Shown here piece by piece: positions 52,943 to 61,539 of a DNA stretch of 64,000 nt. The position numbers were made by a program, and so were the translations under genes. The notes under the pieces were generated by a model. That model had not been told where the DNA came from and did not search any database. It saw only the letters and a list, made by a program, of their open reading frames with translations. Each line of letters begins with the position of its first letter. Positions within the stretch are counted from its first letter, which is position 1. The stretch is from an uncultured Clostridia bacterium (GTDB lineage: Bacteria; Bacillota; Clostridia; TANB77; CAG-508): the NCBI GenBank assembly GCA_934184665.1, contig CAKPSX010000004.1, forward strand, positions 1 through 64,000. The letters run 5' to 3'.

Positions 52943-55333
52943 ATGAAAGATAAAAAAGAATTAAGTTATAGAGACTTAAAAATGATATGTGATACAAAAG
53001 TATTTGATTTTGAAACAACTCAAGAGCTTGAAGAAATAAATGATGGAATAGGACAAGAAAGAGGAATAAAAGCATTAGAGTTTGGTGTAAATGTTGAAGT
53101 AAAAGGAAATAACATTTATATTGAAGGACCAAGTGGTGTTGGTAAAACAATGTATGCAAAACACTACTTAGATGAAATTTCTAAAAAGAAAAAGACTCCA
53201 AATGATTGGTGTTATATATATAATTTTCAAAATCCTAATGAGCCAGTTGCTGTATCTTTGCCAGCAGGACAAGGAAAAGAATTTAAAGAAAGCATGGATG
53301 GATTTATTAAAGAAGTAAAAAAAGATATAAAAAAGACTTTTAATGCAGAAGATTTTGAAAAAGAAAAAAGCCTTATCAGAAAAGAATTTGAAGAAAAAAG
53401 AGAAGTTTTAATGAATAAACTAAATGATGATTCATTAAAACATGGATTTCATGTAAAATCCGCACAAAATGGAATATACATGATGCCAGTAATAGACGGG
53501 AAAATTATAGCAGAAGAAGAATTCGAAAAATTAGATGAAGAAATAAAACAACAATATGAAGAAAGATCTGTAATAGTACAACAACAAATAATGGAAGCAA
53601 TAAGCCAAATAAAACAAATTGAAAGGCAATCTGATCAAAAAGTATCTGAGTGGCAATCAAATGTTGCTCTATTAACAGTAAATGCACATATAAATTTTAT
53701 AAAATCTAAATATAAAAGAAACAAAAAAATTAACCAATTTTTGAATGATGTGAAACAAGATGTATTAAAAAATGTGCCATACTTTTTAGAAGAGGACAAA
53801 GAAGTTAAAAATCAACAACAACAACCGGCTCAGATGCAAAGAAGAATAGACCCTTGTTTGAATTATCGTGTAAATTTATTTGTTGATAATAGTAATAAAG
53901 AAGGTTGCCCAGTAATAATGGATTCAAACTATTCATTCCATAACTTATTTGGAAAATTAGAATATGAAAATTATTATGGTGCATTAAAAACAGATTTTAC
54001 TATGTTAAAACCAGGGTTAATGCATAAAGCCAATGGAGGCTATATAATATTTCAAGCAAAAGATTTATTATCAAACCCAATATGTTATGAAGAATTAAAA
54101 AGAGTGTTGAGAATTAAAGAATTAAGCATAGATAATACAACAGAACAAAGAACTTCAATGGCAATGATATCTTTAAAACCAGAGCCTATACCATTAGATA
54201 TAAAAGTTATAATAGTTGGAAATGGAAATGTTTATCACACATTATTAACAATGGATTCAGATTTTAGAAAATTATTTAAAATAAAGGTAGAGTTTGAAGA
54301 AACAGCACCAATAAATCCAGAAAATGTTAATAAATTAGCAAGATTCGTACACACATTTTGTGAACAAGAAGGATTGCTACATTTAGATAAATGTGCTATG
54401 GCAAGAATGGTAGAATATGCTTCAAAATTAGCAGGAGATAATGAAAAAATCTCAACAAGATTTAGTGATTTATCACAAATAATTGGAGAAGCATCAACAT
54501 GGGCAAAACTTGCAAAATCTAAAGTTGTAACAGAAGAATTTATAAACAAGGCATTAGCTGAAAGAACTGAAAGAATAAAAAAATATGATGAGAAATATCT
54601 AGAAATGATAAAAGAAAATACACTATTGATAAACACAAAAGGTGCATATGTTGGTGAAATAAACGGACTTACTGTAATGTCAATAGGAGATTATACTTTT
54701 GGCAAACCAGTAAAAATTACTGTAAACACCTATACAGGTAAAGGTGGAATAGTAAATATAGAAAGAGAAGTTGAGCTTTCTGGTTCAACACATTCAAAAG
54801 GCGTATATATTTTATCAGGATATTTGGGAGAATTGTTTGCACAAGATATTCCATTATGTTTAACAGCAAGTATATGTTTTGAACAATTATATAATGGCGT
54901 TGATGGTGATAGTGCTTCAAGTACAGAACTATATGGGTTATTATCAAGTTTATCAGAAATACCAATAAAACAATCAATAGCAGTAACAGGTTCAGTAAAT
55001 CAAAAAGGTCAGATACAACCAATAGGTGGTGTAAACGAAAAAATTGAGGGCTTTTTCCAGATATGTAAAATGAGAGGGCTAGATGGTTCTCATGGTGTAA
55101 TGATACCAATTCAAAATATAAATAATTTGCAGTTGTCTGATGAAGTTGTTGATGCAGTTAAAAATAAATTATTCCATGTATATGCAGTATCAACAATTGA
55201 TGAAGGAATAGAAGTATTAACAGGTGTTCCAGCAGGAAAGAAAGATAAAGAAGGTAGATTTCCATTAGGTACTATAAATTATTTGGTACACGAAAAATTA
55301 AAGAAATATGCAAAAATAAGTGAGAATAAATAG
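52943..55333 (+). CDS. Lon-family ATP-dependent protease (LonB-like, AAA_32 type)
   Basis: The 796-aa protein has an AAA+ P-loop GPSGVGKT (62-69), a long helical insert (about 120-290) rich in Gln/Glu, and a second AAA half with PGLMHKANGGYIIFQAKDLL. A C-terminal Lon protease domain follows. Its catalytic Ser657 is in DGDSASSTEL and the Lys700 partner is in GGVNEKIEGF. The layout, without the usual Lon N-terminal domain, matches the LonB/AAA_32 subfamily of Firmicutes. ATG at 52943 follows CGGAGGAAG. No membrane segment is evident, so it is probably cytoplasmic. Confidence 0.92.
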   Translation: MKDKKELSYRDLKMICDTKVFDFETTQELEEINDGIGQERGIKALEFGVNVEVKGNNIYIEGPSGVGKTMYAKHYLDEISKKKKTPNDWCYIYNFQNPNEPVAVSLPAGQGKEFKESMDGFIKEVKKDIKKTFNAEDFEKEKSLIRKEFEEKREVLMNKLNDDSLKHGFHVKSAQNGIYMMPVIDGKIIAEEEFEKLDEEIKQQYEERSVIVQQQIMEAISQIKQIERQSDQKVSEWQSNVALLTVNAHINFIKSKYKRNKKINQFLNDVKQDVLKNVPYFLEEDKEVKNQQQQPAQMQRRIDPCLNYRVNLFVDNSNKEGCPVIMDSNYSFHNLFGKLEYENYYGALKTDFTMLKPGLMHKANGGYIIFQAKDLLSNPICYEELKRVLRIKELSIDNTTEQRTSMAMISLKPEPIPLDIKVIIVGNGNVYHTLLTMDSDFRKLFKIKVEFEETAPINPENVNKLARFVHTFCEQEGLLHLDKCAMARMVEYASKLAGDNEKISTRFSDLSQIIGEASTWAKLAKSKVVTEEFINKALAERTERIKKYDEKYLEMIKENTLLINTKGAYVGEINGLTVMSIGDYTFGKPVKITVNTYTGKGGIVNIEREVELSGSTHSKGVYILSGYLGELFAQDIPLCLTASICFEQLYNGVDGDSASSTELYGLLSSLSEIPIKQSIAVTGSVNQKGQIQPIGGVNEKIEGFFQICKMRGLDGSHGVMIPIQNINNLQLSDEVVDAVKNKLFHVYAVSTIDEGIEVLTGVPAGKKDKEGRFPLGTINYLVHEKLKKYAKISENK

Positions 55334-55358
55334 AGGCACAAGTTAGGTGCCTCTTTAA
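55332..55358 (+). terminator. Terminator after the Lon-like gene
   Basis: AGAGGCAC pairs with GTGCCTCT across AAGTTAG and is followed by TTT, overlapping the stop codon. Confidence 0.8.
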
Positions 55359-55404
55359 AAATTTTAAAGAATGGTGTATAATGTAATATGGGAGAGATGA
55401 AAAG

Positions 55405-56271
55405 ATGAAAGAGCAAAAATATGAAATAAAAAACATAAAATCTTTTGAACTTGCAGATATATTTGATTGTGGTCAATGCTTTAGATGGAATAAACAAGAA
55501 GATGGAAGTTATACAGGAATATTTAAGGGAAATGTAATGAATGTACAAAAACAAGGCGATACAGTGATATTTAAAGGGATGTGTACAGGAGATATAAAAG
55601 AGATTGTTGAAGAATATTTTGACTTAAATAGAGATTATGAAAAATTAAAAGAAGAGCTATCAAAAATAGATAATAATATAAAAGTAAGTATAGAATATGG
55701 AAAAGGAATAAGAATACTAAATCAGGATTTATGGGAAATGATAATATCATATATAATTTCTGCAAATAACAATATTCCAAGAATAAAAGGAATAATAGAA
55801 AGAATGTCAAAAAAATATGGGAAAGAAATTGAGTGGAATGGAGAAAAATATTATACATTTCCAACAATTGAAGAACTAAAAGATGTAACAGTAGAAGACT
55901 ACAGAAATTTAGGCACAGGTTTTAGAGATATTAGATTATATGAAACAGTACAAATGATTTCTGATGGGAAAATAAAACTTGATGAACTACAAAAAAATCC
56001 TGATACTCATGAAGTTAGAGAGCAATTACTTACACTTTCTGGAGTAGGACCAAAAGTTGCAGATTGTATTTTATTATTTTCTACACTTAAAAGGTTTGAA
56101 GTTTTTCCAATTGACGTTTGGGTAAGAAGAGTAATGAATGAATTGTATATAAAAAATGAAGATGAAACAAAAGTTAATAAAAAAGAAATTGAAAAAATTG
56201 CACAAGACAAGTTTGGAAATTTAGCAGGTCTTGCACAACAATATCTATTTTATTGGAAAAGAGAAGCATAA
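55405..56271 (+). CDS. ogg: 8-oxoguanine DNA glycosylase
   Basis: This bifunctional glycosylase removes oxidised guanine. The 288-aa protein has an OGG-type N domain (FDCGQCFRWNKQEDGSY). The HhH-GPD core is LSGVGPKVADCILLF, where the Lys after GVGP is the catalytic nucleophile. PIDVWVRRVM carries the conserved Asp, and AQQYLFYWKRE ends it. AGGAGAGATG-like sequence precedes the ATG. It is convergent with leuS. Confidence 0.93.
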   Translation: MKEQKYEIKNIKSFELADIFDCGQCFRWNKQEDGSYTGIFKGNVMNVQKQGDTVIFKGMCTGDIKEIVEEYFDLNRDYEKLKEELSKIDNNIKVSIEYGKGIRILNQDLWEMIISYIISANNNIPRIKGIIERMSKKYGKEIEWNGEKYYTFPTIEELKDVTVEDYRNLGTGFRDIRLYETVQMISDGKIKLDELQKNPDTHEVREQLLTLSGVGPKVADCILLFSTLKRFEVFPIDVWVRRVMNELYIKNEDETKVNKKEIEKIAQDKFGNLAGLAQQYLFYWKREA

Positions 56272-56297
56272 AAGTCGGGTCATATGACTCGACTTTT
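56270..56297. terminator. Bidirectional terminator between ogg and leuS
   Basis: A 28-base near-palindrome (AAAAGTCG and CGACTTTT with inner GTCAT/ATGAC) ends in T on both strands and separates the two convergent genes. Confidence 0.88.
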
Positions 56298-56303
56298 AAG
56301 TTA

Positions 56304-58715
56304 CTATTTAACAACTATATTATAAATTTTATTTTTAATATATATTTCTTTAACAATAGATTTTCCATCTAATTTATCTTCAATAGCTTCATGCACCTTA
56401 TTTTTAACAGAAGTTTCTTCTTCATCAAGATTAATCATTATAGTTGCTTTTAATTTACCATTAACTTGAATAGGTATTTCGATTTCATCATCAATAGTTT
56501 TATCTTCATCATATTCAGGCCAGCTATATGTAGAAATATCTTTATCAAAACCTACAACAGAGTTTAATTCTTCTGTAATATGAGGAGCAAATGGGTTTAA
56601 TAATGTAATAAATGTTTTAAATTCTGCTCTATTTATATGTTTTAATCTTGTAAATTCATTTATCATTGTCATAAATGTAGAAATACAAGTATTAAATTTC
56701 ATATCTTCAATATCTTTAGAAACTTTTTTGATAGCTTTGTGCATCATTTTCTCAAACTCTTGAGAATAAGTATCACCATCTACTAAAATATCTTGTAAAT
56801 TCCATACTCTATCTAAGAATTTGAAACATCCTCTAATACTATCCATAGACCAACTTGCAGTTTGATCAAATGGCCCCATAAACATTTCATAAACTCTGAA
56901 TGCATCTGCACCAAACTCATTTATTATATCATCAGGATTAATTACATTACCCTTTGACTTTGACATTTTTTCTCCATTTGAACCTAAAATCATACCATGT
57001 GAAGTACGTTTTGCATAAGGTTCTTTAGTTGGAACAACTCCAATATCATATAAAAATTTATGCCAGAATCTTGAATATAGTAAGTGTAGAGTTGTATGCT
57101 CCATACCGCCATTATACCAGTCAACTGGACTCCAATATTTTAGAGCTTCTTTAGAAGCTAAAGCTTCATCATTATGTGGATCCATATATCTTAAGAAATA
57201 CCAAGATGAACCAGCCCATTGAGGCATTGTATCAGTTTCGCGTTTTGCTGGTTTACCACAATGAGGACAAGTTGTATTTATCCATTCAGTATGTCTCGCA
57301 AGTGGAGATTCTCCATTTTCACCTGGTAAAAAGTCTTCAACTTCTGGAAGTGTAAGTGGTAAATCTTTTTCATCAACTGGAACCCAACCACAATCTTCAC
57401 AATAAACCATTGGAATTGGCTCGCCCCAATATCTTTGACGTGAAAATACCCAATCACGAAGTTTATAATTTACTTTTTTAGTACCAATTTTATGTTCTTC
57501 AAGATATTTAGTAACTTTAACTTTTGCATCTTTTGAAGGTAATCCAGTAATAAAACCAGAATTTACAGATTTTCCTGTTTCAACATCTGTAAATGGAAGT
57601 TCTACATCAGAACCATCAGCAGGCGCTACAACTTGTATTATAGGTAAATTAAATTTTGTAGCAAACTCAAAATCTCTTTCATCATGTGCTGGAACTGCCA
57701 TAATAGCACCAGTACCATATGATGATAAAACATAATCAGAAATCCAGATTGGAATTTCAGTATTAGTTAATGGATTTATTGCTTTTAACCCTTTTATTTC
57801 AACACCTGTTTTTTCTTTATTCATTTCTGAACGTTCAAAATCAGATTTTAATGATGCTTTATGTTTATATTCATTTATTTCATCAAGGTTTGTTATTTTA
57901 TCTGCAAACTTTTCAATTAATTCATGTTCAGGTGCGATAACCATATATGTTGCACCAAATAAAGTATCAGGTCTAGTTGTATAAACAACTAATTCTTCAT
58001 CACTATTTGCAATTTTAAATTTTACTTCAGCACCTTCGCTACGACCAATCCAATTACGTTGTTGAGTTTTAATTTTTTCTAGAAAATCAACATCATCTAA
58101 ATCATCAATCAATCTTTGAGCATATTCTGTTATTTTTAACATCCATTGTGATTTTTCTTTTTGAACAACTGGACTACCACATCTTTCACAAACACCATTA
58201 ACAACTTCTTCATTTGCTAAACCAACTTTGCAACCAGTACAGAAGTTTATTGGCATTGTAGCTTTATAAGCTAAACCATGTTTATATAATTGAATAAATA
58301 TCCATTGAGTCCATTTATAATATTTTGGGTCTGTTGTATCAATTACTCTTGACCAGTCAAATGAAAAACCTACAGATTTTAACTGTTCTGTAAAATGAGC
58401 AATATTTTTTGCTGTTGTGATTTTTGGATGTACATTAGTTTTTATTGCATAATTTTCTGCAGGTAAACCAAATGCATCAAAACCTATAGGGAATAATACA
58501 TTATATCCTTGTAATCTTCTTTTTCTTGCAATTACATCAAGTGCTGTATAACTACGAGGATGACCAACATGTAATCCTTGACCAGATGGATAAGGGAATT
58601 CTATTAACCCATACCATTTTTTTGGATTTGTGTAGTTATTACTTGCATTAAATGTTCCTTCTTTTAGCCATTTGTCTTGCCATTTTTTTTCTATTTCTTT
58701 AAAATTATAAGCCAT
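56304..58715 (-). CDS. leuS: Leucyl-tRNA synthetase
   Basis: This class I enzyme charges tRNA-Leu. On the minus strand the 803-aa protein has the HIGH-type motif [14 protein letters not shown] near residue 47. The editing CP1 domain follows ([29 protein letters not shown]). A zinc-type Cys cluster (CTGCKVG, CERCGSP) is present, and the KMSKS motif [10 protein letters not shown] is near residue 575. Length and order are standard for bacterial LeuRS. AGGAGGAGA precedes the ATG. No T-box leader is present. Confidence 0.97.
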   Translation of the reverse strand: MAYNFKEIEKKWQDKWLKEGTFNASNNYTNPKKWYGLIEFPYPSGQGLHVGHPRSYTALDVIARKRRLQGYNVLFPIGFDAFGLPAENYAIKTNVHPKITTAKNIAHFTEQLKSVGFSFDWSRVIDTTDPKYYKWTQWIFIQLYKHGLAYKATMPINFCTGCKVGLANEEVVNGVCERCGSPVVQKEKSQWMLKITEYAQRLIDDLDDVDFLEKIKTQQRNWIGRSEGAEVKFKIANSDEELVVYTTRPDTLFGATYMVIAPEHELIEKFADKITNLDEINEYKHKASLKSDFERSEMNKEKTGVEIKGLKAINPLTNTEIPIWISDYVLSSYGTGAIMAVPAHDERDFEFATKFNLPIIQVVAPADGSDVELPFTDVETGKSVNSGFITGLPSKDAKVKVTKYLEEHKIGTKKVNYKLRDWVFSRQRYWGEPIPMVYCEDCGWVPVDEKDLPLTLPEVEDFLPGENGESPLARHTEWINTTCPHCGKPAKRETDTMPQWAGSSWYFLRYMDPHNDEALASKEALKYWSPVDWYNGGMEHTTLHLLYSRFWHKFLYDIGVVPTKEPYAKRTSHGMILGSNGEKMSKSKGNVINPDDIINEFGADAFRVYEMFMGPFDQTASWSMDSIRGCFKFLDRVWNLQDILVDGDTYSQEFEKMMHKAIKKVSKDIEDMKFNTCISTFMTMINEFTRLKHINRAEFKTFITLLNPFAPHITEELNSVVGFDKDISTYSWPEYDEDKTIDDEIEIPIQVNGKLKATIMINLDEEETSVKNKVHEAIEDKLDGKSIVKEIYIKNKIYNIVVK

Positions 58716-58751
58716 GTTAAATCTCCTCCTAAATATAATTTTTACATATCA

Positions 58752-58780
58752 ATTATACTAGCAAAATAGCCAAAAGTCAA
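58752..58780 (-). promoter_or_regulatory. Promoter of leuS
   Basis: On the minus strand TTGACT (58780-58775) and TATAAT (58757-58752) are 17 bp apart, about 37 bases before the leuS ATG. Confidence 0.8.
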
Positions 58781-58886
58781 TGAAATGGTAAACCAATAAT
58801 GGAAAAATCCTTAAGTACAATCCACTAGATACCTAAAATTGTGGAGACATATCACAAAAACCTTATAAAAATGTAATAAAAGCACA

Positions 58887-58915
58887 TTGAATCCTAAAAA
58901 AAAATATGATAGACT
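58887..58915 (+). promoter_or_regulatory. Possible promoter of topB
   Basis: TTGAAT (58887-58892) and TAGACT (58910-58915) are 17 bp apart, 52 bases before the topB ATG. Confidence 0.45.
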
Positions 58916-58966
58916 ATACAAAAGTAAAAAATATGAAATAAAATAATAAAAGGAATACAATATAAA

Positions 58967-60925
58967 ATGGGAAAAAAGCTAATAATAACAGAAAAGCCTT
59001 CAGTAGCAATGGAGTTCGCGAAAGTACTAAAAATAAATGCAAATAGAAAAAATGGATATATAGAATCAAATGACTGGATAATAACATGGTGCGTAGGACA
59101 TCTTGTAACAATGAGTTATCCAGAGGTTTATGATGAAAAAATGAAATTCTGGAGATTAGACACATTACCATTTATACCAAAAGAATGGAAATATGAAATA
59201 ATACCACAAGTGAAAAATCAGTTTGAAATAGTAAAAACATTATTACAAAGAGAAGATGTAGAAGAAATATATAATGCAGGTGACTCTGGAAGAGAAGGAG
59301 AATATATACAAAGACTTGTATTTATGATGGCAAAACCAAATGCAAATGCTGTGATGAAAAGGGTATGGATAGATTCACAAACAGAAGAGGAAATAAAAAG
59401 AGGAATAAGAGAGGCTAAGCCACTTAGTGAGTATGATAGTTTATCAGATTCAGCATATTTAAGAGCAAAAGAAGACTATCTTATTGGAATAAATTTTTCA
59501 AGATTATTATCAATAATATATGGAAGAAAAGTTGCAACACAAATAAATGAGGAAAGAGCTTCTATATCAGTTGGTAGAGTAATGACTTGTGTGTTAGGAA
59601 TGGTAGTATCAAGAGAAAGAGAAATTCGAAATTTTGTAAAAACAAAATATTATAAAATAATTGGGGAATTTAAGGGTGAAGAAAATTCATTTAAGGCAGA
59701 ATGGAAAGTAAATGAAAAATCAAAAATGTATGAATCAAATAAACTCTATAATGAAAGTGGATTCAAAAAAGAAGAAGATGCAAAAGAATTTATAGAAAGT
59801 TTAAAAGGTAAAACAGCTAAAATAACAGAATTAAAGAAATCAAAACAAAAGGAAAATGCACCACTGTTATTTAATTTAGCGGAAATACAAAATGAGTGTA
59901 CAAAAAGATTCAAAATTAAGCCAGACGAAACATTAGAAATAATACAAAACTTATATGAAAAAAAACTTGTAACATATCCAAGAACAGATGCAAGAGTTTT
60001 ATCAAGTGCTGTGGCAAAAGAAATATCTAAAAACTTGAATGGACTTGTAAAAGGATATAGAAATGAAGAGACACAAAGGCTTTTAAAAAAGATGATTGAT
60101 GAAAATTATTCAACAAACTTGGTAAAAACAAAGTATGTAAATGACAGCAAAATCACTGACCATTACGCAATAATACCAACAGGTCAGGGGTATGACAATT
60201 TTGAAAAATTACCAGATTTACAAAAGAAAGTTTATGATGTAATAGTAAAAAGATTTATAGCTATATTTTATCCACCAGCAGAATATAGCAAAATATCAGT
60301 AACAGTAAATATTGAAGAAGAAACATTTAACTGTAGTGGAAAGGTATGTATAAATAGAGGTTATTTAGAAGTACTAAAGCCTAAAAAGACAGAAAAGAAA
60401 TCCACAAAAGAAGAACAAGATGTGGAAGGACAACGCAAAAATGATGATGAAAGCGAAAGTGATTTAGAAGTATTGAAAAATCTAAAAAAGGGGCAAGAAT
60501 TACAGGTGGAAAATTTTGAACTAAAAGATGCGGAAACATCACCACCTTCAAGATATAATTCAGGCTCAATAATACTAGCAATGGAAAATGCGGGAAAATT
60601 AATTGAAGAAGAAGAACTAAGAGAACAAATAAAAGGAGCAGGAATAGGAACAAGTGCTACAAGAGGAGAAATAATAAAAAAACTTGAGAAAATAAAATAT
60701 ATAGATATAAATGGTAAAACACAAATAGTAACACCTACTAAAAAAGGAGAAGTAATATATGATGTTGTTAAATATTCTATGCCAGACATGCTAAACCCTA
60801 AACTTACCGCAAGCTGGGAAAAAGGCTTAGATATGGTTGCAAAAAAAGAAATCAAGCCAGATGAATTTATGATTAAACTAGAAAAATATATTAATTCTAA
60901 ATTTAATAGATTAGTAGTAAAATAG
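58967..60925 (+). CDS. topB: DNA topoisomerase III
   Basis: This type IA topoisomerase relaxes and decatenates DNA. The 652-aa protein has the TOPRIM start KKLIITEKPSVAMEFAKVL and the acidic NAGDSGREGEYI. The active-site tyrosine is Tyr337 in TYPRTDARVLS. ITDHYAIIPTG, ENAGKLIEEEELREQ and GIGTSATRGEII are further family blocks. No zinc-finger tail is present, as usual for TopB. It is separated from leuS by a divergent intergenic region. Confidence 0.95.
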   Translation: MGKKLIITEKPSVAMEFAKVLKINANRKNGYIESNDWIITWCVGHLVTMSYPEVYDEKMKFWRLDTLPFIPKEWKYEIIPQVKNQFEIVKTLLQREDVEEIYNAGDSGREGEYIQRLVFMMAKPNANAVMKRVWIDSQTEEEIKRGIREAKPLSEYDSLSDSAYLRAKEDYLIGINFSRLLSIIYGRKVATQINEERASISVGRVMTCVLGMVVSREREIRNFVKTKYYKIIGEFKGEENSFKAEWKVNEKSKMYESNKLYNESGFKKEEDAKEFIESLKGKTAKITELKKSKQKENAPLLFNLAEIQNECTKRFKIKPDETLEIIQNLYEKKLVTYPRTDARVLSSAVAKEISKNLNGLVKGYRNEETQRLLKKMIDENYSTNLVKTKYVNDSKITDHYAIIPTGQGYDNFEKLPDLQKKVYDVIVKRFIAIFYPPAEYSKISVTVNIEEETFNCSGKVCINRGYLEVLKPKKTEKKSTKEEQDVEGQRKNDDESESDLEVLKNLKKGQELQVENFELKDAETSPPSRYNSGSIILAMENAGKLIEEEELREQIKGAGIGTSATRGEIIKKLEKIKYIDINGKTQIVTPTKKGEVIYDVVKYSMPDMLNPKLTASWEKGLDMVAKKEIKPDEFMIKLEKYINSKFNRLVVK

Positions 60926-60929
60926 ATTA

Positions 60930-60966
60930 GAAAAAATAAAACCCACCCAGTAAAAAACTGGGTGGG
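60930..60966 (-). terminator. Terminator of the minus-strand orphan gene
   Basis: CCCACCCAG (60942-60950) and CTGGGTGGG (60958-60966) form a GC-rich stem; read on the minus strand it is followed by TTTTATTTTTT. It also lies just past the topB stop. Confidence 0.88.
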
Positions 60967-60975
60967 AGAAAGGAC

Positions 60976-61299
60976 TCATCTGATGATGAGGAATGGATCC
61001 CTAGCAGGAACCTTATGCACGACTCTCATACCTTTTGTAAAGGTAGATTTAGTGAACCGTACTGTACCGTCCTTTGTGAGGACGATTTCCTGTTCACCAA
61101 CTTCAGGGAATGCATGATGCTTCATTCTGAAGCTTCTGAAGCTTTGGCTGAACTGATGGATAACACAGCAGCCGAGTTGGAGGTATCTCTCCTCGATGAA
61201 GTCAGTGAAACTTTTCAACTCCTGAGAGGTGAAGCGCCTTCTGGGCCACAGGTACTGGCAGAACAATTCTGCTACTTCGTTGTTGAAACGTAATGCCAT
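60976..61299 (-). CDS. Small orphan protein with foreign base composition
   Basis: I do not recognise this 107-aa protein. It is soluble and basic, with FTSQELKSFTDFIEERY in the first half and GTVRFTKSTFTKGMRVVHKV in the second, and no known motif. The row 61021-61080 has 25 G/C of 60 by hand count, well above the neighbours. On the opposite strand there is an overlapping 92-aa frame. The minus-strand reading is preferred because it has AAAGGATG 8 bases before the ATG, a consensus promoter, a leader hairpin and a GC-rich terminator. Composition and gene layout echo the orphan gene at 27290, so the two may share an origin. Confidence 0.7.
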   Translation of the reverse strand: MALRFNNEVAELFCQYLWPRRRFTSQELKSFTDFIEERYLQLGCCVIHQFSQSFRSFRMKHHAFPEVGEQEIVLTKDGTVRFTKSTFTKGMRVVHKVPARDPFLIIR

Positions 61300-61321
61300 A
61301 AGGTGTACATCCTTTCTGTTT

Positions 61322-61344
61322 TTTCTTCAATATTATTGAAGAAA
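61322..61344 (-). promoter_or_regulatory. Leader hairpin of the minus-strand orphan gene
   Basis: TTTCTTCAAT (61322-61331) and ATTGAAGAAA (61335-61344) pair perfectly with a 3-base loop, between the promoter and the ribosome site of the 107-aa gene. Confidence 0.55.
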
Positions 61345-61383
61345 TTGTAATAATATGTTATGCACAAAGCATACCATACAATT

Positions 61384-61412
61384 ATTATACAATAATTGAC
61401 ATAAATAGTCAA
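61384..61412 (-). promoter_or_regulatory. Promoter of the minus-strand orphan gene
   Basis: On the minus strand TTGACT (61412-61407) and TATAAT (61389-61384) are 17 bp apart. It lies back to back with the mfd promoter, with only 9 bp between the two -35 boxes. Confidence 0.8.
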
Positions 61413-61421
61413 TTAAAATTG

Positions 61422-61450
61422 TTGCAAATTATTGATGAAAGTGATATAAT
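61422..61450 (+). promoter_or_regulatory. Promoter of mfd
   Basis: TTGCAA (61422-61427) and TATAAT (61445-61450) are 17 bp apart, with TGA before the -10 (extended -10). The mfd ATG is 90 bases further. Confidence 0.75.
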
Positions 61451-61539
61451 AGGTGACAGTTCATGGGTTTAGAACAAATAAAGTTCTAAAATATTAGACA
61501 TAATAATTAAAAATTAACTATCAAAAAAGGAATAAGAAA

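Noticed and set aside
56304..58966. T-box or other riboswitch before leuS
   Set aside because: The leader is about 30 bases long after a clear promoter, with no T-box core or terminator.
61015..61293. A 92-aa plus-strand frame opposite the 107-aa orphan gene
   Set aside because: The minus frame has promoter, leader hairpin, RBS and terminator; the plus frame has none and starts inside it.
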